Of a stretch of DNA of 64,000 nucleotides, positions 24,488-32,435 are shown piece after piece. The stretch spans positions 62,001-126,000 of the forward strand of contig NZ_LHPI01000020.1 of NCBI RefSeq assembly GCF_001274785.1. Reading direction: 5' to 3'. A program made the position numbers and the translations under genes. The notes under the pieces were generated by a model that saw only the letters and a list, made by a program, of their open reading frames with translations, made no database searches and was not told where the DNA came from. The DNA is from Vibrio hepatarius (GTDB taxonomy: Bacteria; Pseudomonadota; Gammaproteobacteria; Enterobacterales; Vibrionaceae). Position 1 is the first letter of the stretch; each line of letters starts with the position of its first letter.

Positions 24488-24889
24488 GCTCTAGCCTTCA
24501 TATAAAAACATTATGCATAGAGTACAGTAACCTAGTATTTCCAATGAAGAATTTTGTTTGATGAAAGCAGCTTAGATCTCAATAATTTAATCAATATGGG
24601 ACAACACAGTTCATATTGAACATCCACCGACTACCTAGACACACTTTTGCTTTGCCCAAACATAGCTTACCCGCCAACATCAACCTAGAGCTTAGATTCT
24701 AAAATGTTTTCATCCAATAGTGAGCTAGGATACTAGCAGGGAGACCGTAAGTTCTAGTCGTGACGAACAAGATCAAGAATCAGCTTCTACACATGGTCAG
24801 ACATATTGTCGAACGACAATATGAAGCAACAACTAATTAGAATATCTCTGAAACAACCCAAAAATCAAAGTAACCAGTTGATATTTAAG
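24488..24889. other. AT-rich intergenic region with a perfect 22-bp dyad
   Basis: 402 bases without a gene, between the YejK/NdpA-like gene and the 82-aa gene. It should contain the promoter of the leftward pair. The one clear structure is the dyad at 24802-24823. Confidence 0.7.
24802..24823. promoter_or_regulatory. perfect inverted repeat, operator-like
   Basis: CATATTGTCG (24802-24811) and CGACAATATG (24814-24823) form a perfect 10-bp dyad with a 2-nt centre. The short centre and lack of a T-run argue for a dimer-binding operator rather than a terminator. Confidence 0.5.
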
Positions 24890-25138
24890 CTATCTTAAAC
24901 GTGACAATCTTACAGTGACATCTTGAAAACCAATGTCTTTTGCTGCCTTTATTGCAGCATCATAACTTTTAAACGCTTTTGCTTCTTCAGAAGCCCTCTG
25001 GCTACTCAAAACAGCATTATCAGCTTGTTTCTTGCCAATTAAAGTTAAATTGTACCCTTGGCTCATAAGAGCGTCTGTAATACATGCTTGTTTAAAGCAT
25101 CCTGCGTCGAATTTTATCTTGGCTTCTTTGATTTGCAC
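24890..25138 (-). CDS. small hypothetical island protein (82 aa)
   Basis: It starts at GTG 25138 with a very strong GAGGGGG ribosome site and reads MQIKEAKIKFDAGCFKQ, then YNLTLIGKKQADNAVLSSQR and a C-terminal VTVRLSRLR. The fold is probably small alpha/beta. I recall similar short proteins beside integrases in mobile islands, sometimes mislabelled as replication proteins, without known function. Three copies of ATTTGATTA lie just upstream (25154-25197), which suggests tight regulation, perhaps by itself. It follows the recombinase genes on the same strand. Confidence 0.7.
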   Translation of the reverse strand: MQIKEAKIKFDAGCFKQACITDALMSQGYNLTLIGKKQADNAVLSSQRASEEAKAFKSYDAAIKAAKDIGFQDVTVRLSRLR

Positions 25139-25153
25139 TTTACCCCCTCTCTT

Positions 25154-25197
25154 TAATCAAATTAAAAATTTGATTAATCATTTTTAAAATTTGATTA
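25154..25197. promoter_or_regulatory. triple ATTTGATTA operator-like array
   Basis: TAATCAAAT (25154-25162, inverted), ATTTGATTA (25168-25176) and ATTTGATTA (25189-25197). The first two make a perfect 9-bp dyad and the last two are direct repeats 21 bp apart, about two helical turns. They lie 16-59 nt upstream of the GTG start at 25138. Confidence 0.6.
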
Positions 25198-25300
25198 CCA
25201 CGTTGATTTTTAACTTCATTACATGAATGCGTGTTTACGTTAAGTGGCTTGACTACCAGTCAAAAAACAACATTTACCAAATAGCAGCAAAAACTGGCAG

Positions 25301-25795
25301 TTAAGACTTTTTGTGATGCTCGAACTCCACAACTTCGGCAGAAAGCTGCTCCTGAAGTTCGTATACACGAAACATTAGTGACTTATTTAATATTTCGAGT
25401 TTAGTATTGATAGCAAGCGCCTCATCTCGCTCCCGCCGATACTCGATCTTTAGTTCCTTTTCACGATTTAATTCGGCTCTGAGTCTATTAATTTCACTCA
25501 TATCCACTGACTCCGAAGCTATTTGCTCCGATTGTCTAGGATCATCCAGGGAAGCGTTGTATTTTTCGATTGCTGGGTTAGCGACCTTTTCAACAAAATC
25601 CTTAAACTTATGGATATAGCTTCGCCCTAAACCCGCTTCATTGTTAATTTTATTAAGCGTTAGGCGACCCTTTACCTTTGTTCTCAGAGGCTTACCACCT
25701 TTACCTATCAGGCGGTCTAATGCCCTTTGGAGCTTTTCCTCAGCGGAAAGAGATTTCTCTTCTTGTACCAGCTTTTTTAGTTCTTCTTGGCTCAT
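25301..25795 (-). CDS. coiled-coil protein of the recombinase operon, TnpC-like
   Basis: The 164-aa protein has an N-terminal basic helical part with a putative DNA-binding segment (LTLNKINNEAGLGRSYIHKFKDF, here split as LTLNKINNEAGL and GRSYIHKF). A long C-terminal coiled coil follows (about 95-160: EINRLRAELNREKELKIEYR). The same layout, a small HTH-plus-coiled-coil protein after large tyrosine recombinases, is seen in TnpC of Tn554-type elements. It begins 17 nt after the third recombinase. A role as accessory factor for integration or excision is inferred from context. Confidence 0.65.
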   Translation of the reverse strand: MSQEELKKLVQEEKSLSAEEKLQRALDRLIGKGGKPLRTKVKGRLTLNKINNEAGLGRSYIHKFKDFVEKVANPAIEKYNASLDDPRQSEQIASESVDMSEINRLRAELNREKELKIEYRRERDEALAINTKLEILNKSLMFRVYELQEQLSAEVVEFEHHKKS

Positions 25796-25812
25796 AATAT
25801 CGGCTCCATCTC

Positions 25813-27840
25813 TTAACTAGCGCTATTAAAGATGATTTCATCGTTAAATGGCGTGTAAGGGATTTCGTGCGCCTTAAGCGTCAGTTCTTCCACTTGAATT
25901 TTCTGTTTTAAACCAGTTAGAATCGAGCTTTTCAGTGGATCGCCAGTGTTCAGGTTCGTAAACTTAGCAATCAGTCGATCTCGTTGTTTAGCAATCACTT
26001 TAGCCCCTTTATCCGAAACCACCTTGTGAGCACACTCTTTGACTTCTGCACGAAATGCCAAAGTTCCACACACTCGGTCACAAGAACCATTAGTACAATA
26101 GGCACCACTAGGGAGTTGCATAATATGGAAGTTGCCGCGACGAACGTTTTCCTCAATTTCCTCACGAGTCATGAAGATACTTTCTCCAGCCTCTAACTTC
26201 ATCATTCGTTCTTGCATGATTTCTTCACCTTTCGCGCCACTCAAGTGTTCACTTTGGTTAAAGATTTCATCAAAAATATCAACACCTAAGTCAATACCTG
26301 CCTCCTTTAGCTCTTCAAGGATGTCTTCATCCATCAGCAGATCATTCATCTGCGCAAGTTCAGCGTTATTGGCATAGTAGCCTGACATATTAATATTTTC
26401 GTGCTTAAACTGAAATTTAATTCCAGAGGCCGTACCAAACCCGTACCGAACAAAAAATACCGCAAACGTTCGTCTAAAGTCGTGAGAAGACAAGCCTGAG
26501 TATGTGCCGCCAACTTTTAGCTCTCCCTCTCTCGATGGATTGAGCATATTAAATTCTTCAACATCCTCAATCGTTGCTTTGTAATCTAAATTTTTGATAA
26601 ATTTTCTCAATGCATTCGCAGGGTCGAATATATAAACATCGCTGCTCTGAACTATTGCTTTCGCCACTAAAAATGATGACTTAAGTTGTTTTCTCAAGTG
26701 TTTAACTTTTTCGGGAGTATAACCTCCAGTTAGTCCTTGCCGTTCTTTTTCATCAACTTTTTGTTGATAAAGCAAACGAGTAGACTCCATCATGTCATAG
26801 GCTAGCTCTAGGGCGACCTCAGCTACGGGATGCGATTGCCATGTAACTAATGTGGGTTTTGCGTTACGCCCCTTGGTTGTTTCTCCTTTAAGAACAGTTA
26901 CCTTTTTACCGTTAACTTTTACGTCACCAACACTATTTTTATTGAAGGAAACAGCCTCACCAATTCGAACACCTGAGAACCCTTGTACAACTATCAAACA
27001 ACTAACCAATATATCTGACAAAGCTGCTCCCGTTAAATCAACTTTGAAGTCAGGTATATCATGTACAATACCCCTCATAGCGCTAATGATTCTTTGAGAA
27101 ATAGCTATAGGTGTCATTGATAATTCACGACCAGAGCCACGACCTTTCGTAAAAAATTTTTCCCCAGATTTTAATCGCGTATTAATTTCATACGCTTCCC
27201 CCATGACAGCTGATATCTCATGACGATACGAATGATATTTTTCAACAGTTTCTAGGGCATGACTTATTATTCGCTGATACAAGCGATGCGGGAGCGCAAC
27301 GTGCTGCTTTGATTCATTGCTTCGTGCACATTTCCTAATTGCCTTTGCATCGACATACAAACCTAATTCATTACACTCTGTCAGTTTATTTAATGCAGAG
27401 AGAACCTTTTCAACGCTGATCTTGCCTAGGTTTCTTTGTTTTAATTGACGAAGGAACTGCTTCCATTCTCGACTTTTTTCTAGGTTATGCCACTTTGTGC
27501 TCTCCAAACAGTCTGCTATATGCTGTAGAGCTGTTTTCATTCCGTCCATCATATTCACTGATAATGGCGATAAATTCTTTTTCTTTGAATAGTGATAAAA
27601 CTTATATAATGCATCCTGTATTCCAGCAACATACTCTGATTTTGTTGCAGTAAACCTCAGTATCAATTGATAAGAAACACCCACAGTATGCGATGGAGAA
27701 AAATCCCACACCTCAACGTGGTATGGCTTATCCATGGTATCGAGTTTATCTAACTCTTCCATTAAGAAAGCCGTTGGAGACTTCTGAAAAGGCGTTAGTG
27801 AAGTAACGTTATTGTGGGTGTTGCGTTTGTGATTATTCAT
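25813..27840 (-). CDS. tyrosine recombinase, third of a trio (675 aa)
   Basis: This recombinase keeps the full catalytic set: Arg 292 in GFSGVRIGEAV, His 453 and Arg 456 in SSHDFRRTFA, His 480 in FKHEN and the nucleophile Tyr 488 in SGYYANN. It is much larger than phage integrases. The C-terminal region beyond the active site has four cysteines (YCTNGSCDRVC, ECAHK), possibly a zinc site. Its start overlaps the stop of the second recombinase (ATGA), so the three are co-translated. It probably acts with the other two on the ends at 11940 and 31499. Confidence 0.88.
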   Translation of the reverse strand: MNNHKRNTHNNVTSLTPFQKSPTAFLMEELDKLDTMDKPYHVEVWDFSPSHTVGVSYQLILRFTATKSEYVAGIQDALYKFYHYSKKKNLSPLSVNMMDGMKTALQHIADCLESTKWHNLEKSREWKQFLRQLKQRNLGKISVEKVLSALNKLTECNELGLYVDAKAIRKCARSNESKQHVALPHRLYQRIISHALETVEKYHSYRHEISAVMGEAYEINTRLKSGEKFFTKGRGSGRELSMTPIAISQRIISAMRGIVHDIPDFKVDLTGAALSDILVSCLIVVQGFSGVRIGEAVSFNKNSVGDVKVNGKKVTVLKGETTKGRNAKPTLVTWQSHPVAEVALELAYDMMESTRLLYQQKVDEKERQGLTGGYTPEKVKHLRKQLKSSFLVAKAIVQSSDVYIFDPANALRKFIKNLDYKATIEDVEEFNMLNPSREGELKVGGTYSGLSSHDFRRTFAVFFVRYGFGTASGIKFQFKHENINMSGYYANNAELAQMNDLLMDEDILEELKEAGIDLGVDIFDEIFNQSEHLSGAKGEEIMQERMMKLEAGESIFMTREEIEENVRRGNFHIMQLPSGAYCTNGSCDRVCGTLAFRAEVKECAHKVVSDKGAKVIAKQRDRLIAKFTNLNTGDPLKSSILTGLKQKIQVEELTLKAHEIPYTPFNDEIIFNSAS

Positions 27841-29681
27841 GAAAATGCTTCCAGTAAGTCCATTAGGCTATATCCATCACTGTAAAGCGGGTGTGGGGAT
27901 TCGCTATGTTTTTCCTGAGCTTGGGCATAATTATTAGGGGAAACCGCTTTAAATCGCGTTAAAATCGATTCTATGGTGTTGCACAACTTGTGAAATTTAT
28001 CCGTTGGGAGGCTATTAATTGCTGGATAATCCTTCATTTGCTGTAACGTGTCATTGAAGGACATCATCAGCCAAATATCTTCTACTTCAGACACCAATCG
28101 ATGAAACTCACATTCAAAACAGCCGAGAAAGTCAGTACATTTTTTCTCTTCTGGCTGCTTAATACCCATTTTTTCTAAATTTTTCTTAACGGTATTTGCT
28201 GCGCCTTTCGTAGCATCTTTACAGCGAACACCAAGTGGAGTTTGCGCGTCATTTTCCCGTTCTTCTTTGCGTAGCCGCTTATAATCATAATCACTCAATA
28301 CATCGGCATAGCTGTACTTTGCCTGGCTCGCTGCCTCATGAGGATCCGTTCCATTTTTCACAACGTCATATAGAGCTTCATTTGACGCAGCAAGATTACG
28401 TTTATGGTCACTTTCGTTGCCATGAGCATAACTAGCCTTAATCGTTTTAACATCGTTATTCGCCGACATCGAGACTAGGTAAATATCCGAAGTCACCTTC
28501 ATTAACGTGTCGATCTTGGTTTGGCGCAATATCGACGGATTGATATGGGCAAACCCTAATTTTTTCGTAAGCAAATTAACCCCGTTTTGAGGCGCGGTTT
28601 GCCCCGCATCAACACATCCTTTTATTTCACCTGACTTCATAAAATAAGGAAAAACCCAATCAGTGCTTGACTCCTTCTGAAGCGCTTTAGAAACTTCCAA
28701 CCATTGATGAAAGAACTCTTGAGTCTTTTTATGAAAACCCATTGAGGTATCAAAGCCTAGGTGTTTGGCGCGGGCTTTGGTCATATCAAAGTACACCTTT
28801 CCATGGAACTCTTGTGTAAACCTCACATCGCTAAAACGCAGGTTTAAGAGTGGATTAGTATTCTGCCCAGTAAAACAGTAGGCCAGCATAGCAGCCAATC
28901 TACAAAAATGGTTACGTGCCGAATTTTCTGTTACCACTGCTATCTTAAAAGCTCTCTTATAACTGCTTTTTTGCCTTCGGTTCCAGCCCTGATTTTTAGC
29001 TACCTTGTTAAACTTCTTTTCATCCCAGAAAGGATGAATATCAGGCTTAGTCCCCTCTACAAAGTGCCTTCTAAATTGACCAAACGCGGCAATAAAGCAT
29101 CGAAGTAACGGTTTTAACTCACCAACAACATCAATTCCTTTATGAGATTTAGCACTTTGACGCGCCCTTTTCACTGACTTTAGCGCCTTTGCTTCAGTGC
29201 TACGGTTCAGAGTTCTCAGAAAGAAGCTCAACATATCCCTTGCGTTTGACCAGGTAGCTGGCTGTTGCTCACCACGGTTACATTTGTCTTGGTGGTAATC
29301 CATGAAAGCGCTGTATAGATCGGGATGAAAATAATCACCATCAACAGGCTCTTTTTGGGTATTATCAAGCCATCGAATATACAGCTTAAGTTCGGAAAAA
29401 TGCCCTTTCTTAGTGCGATTGAAATCTGTTTTTAACAACAGGTATATATCCCGAGCAAATTGCTCTCTGCCCGCAACTGGGATGTAGTCCACCCCATTTT
29501 TTTTTTGACCATTTGCGAGGTAGTTAGGTGCACCTTTATAAAAAAGTTGGTCTATATAGGCTGTAACCCCACCACACTTCAGTTTTAATTCTGACAAATG
29601 GAGCGGCTCAACCGTAGCGGAGGGGGACCCATAAAAGTCATCGTCAAGTCCAACGAATTTAGAACGAGTTTTACGACTCAT
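27837..29681 (-). CDS. tyrosine-recombinase-like protein, second of a trio, degenerate active site (614 aa)
   Basis: It has the overall recombinase layout, but where Arg I should stand the sequence is TGQNTNPLLNLRFSDV (Asn at 274). The second box reads NPSILRQTKID, with Asn in place of His and Arg 386 kept; a tyrosine is present at 418 (SYAHG). Catalysis on its own is doubtful, so it may be a structural or targeting partner, as seen for unequal recombinases in trio elements. Cysteines in LGCFECEFH hint at a metal site. It overlaps its neighbours by 1 and 4 bases. Confidence 0.78.
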   Translation of the reverse strand: MSRKTRSKFVGLDDDFYGSPSATVEPLHLSELKLKCGGVTAYIDQLFYKGAPNYLANGQKKNGVDYIPVAGREQFARDIYLLLKTDFNRTKKGHFSELKLYIRWLDNTQKEPVDGDYFHPDLYSAFMDYHQDKCNRGEQQPATWSNARDMLSFFLRTLNRSTEAKALKSVKRARQSAKSHKGIDVVGELKPLLRCFIAAFGQFRRHFVEGTKPDIHPFWDEKKFNKVAKNQGWNRRQKSSYKRAFKIAVVTENSARNHFCRLAAMLAYCFTGQNTNPLLNLRFSDVRFTQEFHGKVYFDMTKARAKHLGFDTSMGFHKKTQEFFHQWLEVSKALQKESSTDWVFPYFMKSGEIKGCVDAGQTAPQNGVNLLTKKLGFAHINPSILRQTKIDTLMKVTSDIYLVSMSANNDVKTIKASYAHGNESDHKRNLAASNEALYDVVKNGTDPHEAASQAKYSYADVLSDYDYKRLRKEERENDAQTPLGVRCKDATKGAANTVKKNLEKMGIKQPEEKKCTDFLGCFECEFHRLVSEVEDIWLMMSFNDTLQQMKDYPAINSLPTDKFHKLCNTIESILTRFKAVSPNNYAQAQEKHSESPHPLYSDGYSLMDLLEAFS

Positions 29682-31306
29682 TAAGATGCCTCATTTTTAT
29701 AAGTTTTTTCGACCTCAGGGAGGTTATCCAACTCATCTTCCTCATCGAACACACCGAGATAATCCAGTACATCCTCCCAAATTTCGTCACCTGTTGGCTG
29801 CTCTTGAGCTACTTTTAAGTAAAGCAACGTGGTAGATAGGTCTTCATGCCCAAGGAGTGCCGACACTCGTGCTAGCGCATCGTCAGCGTTCATTTTTTTC
29901 AACAACGTCCGAAAAATAGAAACAGCAAAAGTAGCGCGAAGATTATGAACTACTGCATCAATATCATTGACCAGATTCATCCTTGCGGTTTTTCTTACCT
30001 CATTCCATCGAGTATTGATTTCTTCCAATTTCTTAAAAAACGGAACACCTGAGTTGCTAATAAAAAGATATTTCTTCGCCTCATCAACACCATCAACACC
30101 ATCAAAGTACGCATCATTGCCAGCTTCTCTCTCAACCAAACACCTCTCTCTAAATTTCTCAAAACGATTTTTATATCTTTCAGAATGGCTATATTGGTAA
30201 AGCTCAAGCATCAATGAGCTAGGGATAATTGTACGGCGAGATTTATTATTATAGCCGCCACTAGGATCTTTAGTCAGAGAGCCATATTGGTCACCAACAC
30301 CAAGCCTCAACATAACGCCTTCCGTATTAGGACGAATGATTTGGTCTAGATGTAAACTCGCCCCCTCCTCCTTGCGCAGACCTGTATAACGAAGAAGGCG
30401 AAACAGCAAACAATACTCCTCAGGCAGACTTACTAGCTTTTCGTCACCCTTAACGTTCTTGAGCACTCGTTTAGTCTGAACAAGAATGTTTTTAATTGCC
30501 TTCCATTCACTATTGGCAAGCGGCTTTAACTCACGTCGAGCATTAGGTAGCCTTCCACCATCATTTTGCTTAGATTTTGCGAAACTTAATCGAAGGTCGG
30601 TAGTTTGCACCTCTTTACGCTTATGAGCCTTCATGTTAGTGCCGCTGTTATCGATATCAATCAGGAAGGTCTCAAATTCAAATGGTGGGTTATTAAATTT
30701 CATGCCCTGCCTGAGGTGGTACTTGTAAAAATCAATCATTGAACGCACGTATGACATTGCAGTAGTTTTAGATAATCCTGTGCCATCGAGAGTAGTCCTT
30801 TGGACAGCATTTCTATACATAGTGGTGACACGTTGGTTTTTTCTAGGAGAAAAACTATCCCATGCAGGGCGGGGAGGGTCGATTAAAGGATCGTAATCTT
30901 CGTTATCATATTTAGCGTCCCATTTTGCCTGAGCATCTAATATAAACCTGAAAAAGTGAACGAGAGCTTTAGAAGCTTGCTGAGCGTCTTCTTTGTCATC
31001 GACAACGTGTTTTGCAAGGATGAACTCATTTACGTAATTCATTGGTTCGTAGGAAACCAAATCTCCTTTAACGAAAATTGGATTACCATGTTCATCTTTA
31101 ATTGGTTTATCGTTCTCATCTAGCAGATTTACTTTCTCGTAACCAACTAGACTCAGGAAGATAATCTTCTTGATGTGCGTATGATTGTCTTTGTTTGGAG
31201 AGTATTGGTATTGAGGCTCACCATTATCATCAATGAACACTGATGGTTTTCGATAAGTGAAGTGCTTAATTGTTTTTGTCTTGATGTCGTAAATAATATC
31301 AGTCAC
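29681..31306 (-). CDS. tyrosine recombinase, first of a trio (541 aa)
   Basis: Catalytic residues are present: Arg 311 in RYTGLRKEEGASL, His 454 and Arg 457 in VVHNLRATFA, His 487 in LGHEDLSTT and Tyr 496 in LLYLKV. The start is GTG 31306, which is the gene nearest the right end of the island and next to the rraB junction. An imperfect inverted repeat (ACACCTTTT / AAAAGTGT near 31350-31375) in its upstream region may be the promoter operator. It shares one base with the next gene (TAATG), so the trio is one operon running into the island. Confidence 0.9.
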   Translation of the reverse strand: MTDIIYDIKTKTIKHFTYRKPSVFIDDNGEPQYQYSPNKDNHTHIKKIIFLSLVGYEKVNLLDENDKPIKDEHGNPIFVKGDLVSYEPMNYVNEFILAKHVVDDKEDAQQASKALVHFFRFILDAQAKWDAKYDNEDYDPLIDPPRPAWDSFSPRKNQRVTTMYRNAVQRTTLDGTGLSKTTAMSYVRSMIDFYKYHLRQGMKFNNPPFEFETFLIDIDNSGTNMKAHKRKEVQTTDLRLSFAKSKQNDGGRLPNARRELKPLANSEWKAIKNILVQTKRVLKNVKGDEKLVSLPEEYCLLFRLLRYTGLRKEEGASLHLDQIIRPNTEGVMLRLGVGDQYGSLTKDPSGGYNNKSRRTIIPSSLMLELYQYSHSERYKNRFEKFRERCLVEREAGNDAYFDGVDGVDEAKKYLFISNSGVPFFKKLEEINTRWNEVRKTARMNLVNDIDAVVHNLRATFAVSIFRTLLKKMNADDALARVSALLGHEDLSTTLLYLKVAQEQPTGDEIWEDVLDYLGVFDEEDELDNLPEVEKTYKNEAS

Positions 31307-31399
31307 TTGAATATCGCCAATTCATTCTCTAGTCACCACTTACCATATCACACCTTTTCACTAATAAAAGTGTATGGTTAACAAAAATTAAATAGAGTT

Positions 31400-31428
31400 A
31401 AAAAAAAGCCTCACCATGTGGCAAGGCT
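31400..31428 (-). terminator. island-supplied terminator of rraB
   Basis: On the minus strand AGCCT-TGCCACATGGTG-AGGCT, with an inner CCAC/GTG pairing, is followed by eight Ts. It is 18 nt after the rraB stop and lies inside the island. Confidence 0.82.
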
Positions 31429-31445
31429 CTCATAAATTCTCACTT

Positions 31446-31868
31446 TTAATCTTCATCAAAATCGTCTGGGTCTTCATACTCATCAGAATCGTAGGGGTGT
31501 TCGTAATACGTACCCCAGCCATCGTAGATGATGTCGTATTTCTCTGCTAGGTGAACCAGTTTCTCAACTTGCGCATCAATCGCTTCGGCGTTCAGTGCCG
31601 ATTCCATAGTCGCGTCGCAGCACAGAAGTTTATTACCGTCTTCGTCTTCGGTCTCTTCCGCTTCTAGAACTTCGAAGCCCATTTTGAACGCTTCAACAAC
31701 CGCTTTTTCTAGCGTTGCAAAATCTTCTGCGAACAGGTGGTGCTCGATCTCATAAAGAGCATCTGGATCACTGCCGTCTTCAAGTAGTGCTTGGATAATC
31801 TCGCGAGTATCTTCTTTTTGAATCTCAATTAATTCTTCAACTGATAGATATTCATCTTCATGAGACAT
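31446..31868 (-). CDS. rraB: regulator of ribonuclease E activity B, with island-derived C-terminus
   Basis: RraB binds RNase E and alters its composition and activity. The 140-aa protein has the family core (EETREI-like start in QKEDTREIIQALLEDGSDPDALY, here split by EH HLFAEDF) and IIYDGWGTYYE. The last 17 residues (HPYDSDEYEDPDDFDED) are encoded by the island at 31446-31499 and replace the native acidic tail found at 11886. Charge and length are nearly kept, so function is probably preserved. The upstream gene arcA is divergent. Confidence 0.93.
   Translation of the reverse strand: MSHEDEYLSVEELIEIQKEDTREIIQALLEDGSDPDALYEIEHHLFAEDFATLEKAVVEAFKMGFEVLEAEETEDEDGNKLLCCDATMESALNAEAIDAQVEKLVHLAEKYDIIYDGWGTYYEHPYDSDEYEDPDDFDED
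31491..31505. repeat. right end of island: terminal inverted repeat and core site
   Basis: GTAGGGGTG (31491-31499) is the inverted partner of CACCTCTAC at the left end, and TTCGTA (31500-31505) is the presumed host core, TACGAA on the rraB strand, inside the Tyr-Glu codons of rraB. Confidence 0.7.
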
Positions 31869-32435
31869 AAGTCGTGCTCCAGATAGTGACTATATTGATC
31901 ATAATTTTACGCACCGGACTATCGCATGTATCTAGGCAAAATGCCACCCAGAATCACTGAAGATCCGGATCTTTATTGGCAGATCCGCACTCAAATTAAT
32001 CTGATCGAGTTCACAAGACGAGAAAGTTAACATTTTTTTATCATTTGCCGCATTCAGAATTATCTGCCGAGCTATCGACGGTAATTTGCCGCTAATGTAT
32101 GCGTTTTTATTATTTTACTCTGCATATCTCTAGATAAGGTTAAAATGCATAAAAAGCCACTTTATCGCAGCTATCAAGATAGCTTATGCATAGCTATGTA
32201 GTAAAAGTTCGATGTAACCGCAAACCTGTTACGACTAGTTATCGAATAGCAACGCACTCTCTCACCAAAGCGGTTAAAAATACAAAATAGTAAAACCTCA
32301 ACACGTAACATTAGAATATTAGTATATATAACTAAACATGAGCCATAAGTAAGAATTTACATCCATTATGTCCGCTTGCATCTTAATAACATCCTTGTCA
32401 TAAATACGCTCAATAGTTATTTGTAAGGATACAAA
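31869..32435. other. rraB-arcA divergent intergenic region
   Basis: 567 bases without a supported gene. It contains the rraB promoter (left), the arcA promoter (right) and a cluster of dyads at 32144-32198. The arcA ribosome site is TAAGGATACAAA. Confidence 0.7.
32144..32198. promoter_or_regulatory. dyad-rich operator region upstream of arcA
   Basis: Three adjacent elements: an ARG-box-like AATGCATAAAAAGCCAC (32144 onward), a perfect dyad AGCTATC-AA-GATAGCT (32169-32184), and ATGCATAGCTATG (32186-32198), the same 13 bases as upstream of argR. ArgR control of arcA is a plausible reading. Confidence 0.45.

Larger units (their letters stand above)
11940..31499. mobile_element. 19.56-kb genomic island in rraB, mobilised by three tyrosine recombinases
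   Basis: The rraB gene is split: native 3' tail and terminator at the left boundary, the rest at the right boundary. The ends are CACCTCTAC and (inverted) CACCCCTAC. The recombinase trio and a coiled-coil gene lie at the right, reading toward the cargo. The two flanking 6-bp cores differ (TACAGT and TACGAA on the rraB strand). This is expected of Tn554-type elements, which carry the previous core along, rather than of elements that make direct repeats. Cargo: HipA module, type I restriction system, YejK/NdpA-membrane pair, several unknowns. The island is visibly richer in A+T than the flanking genes. Confidence 0.85.

Noticed and set aside
24802..24823. Dyad as intrinsic terminator of the 82-aa gene
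   Set aside because: The centre is only 2 nt and no T-run follows on either strand.
25154..25197. CRISPR array
   Set aside because: Only three 9-bp copies with unequal short spacing and mixed orientation; no cas genes in the window.
11934..31505. Direct-repeat attachment sites at the island ends
   Set aside because: Only TAC is common to both 6-bp cores on the rraB strand; no longer direct repeat was found, so a classical att duplication is not claimed.
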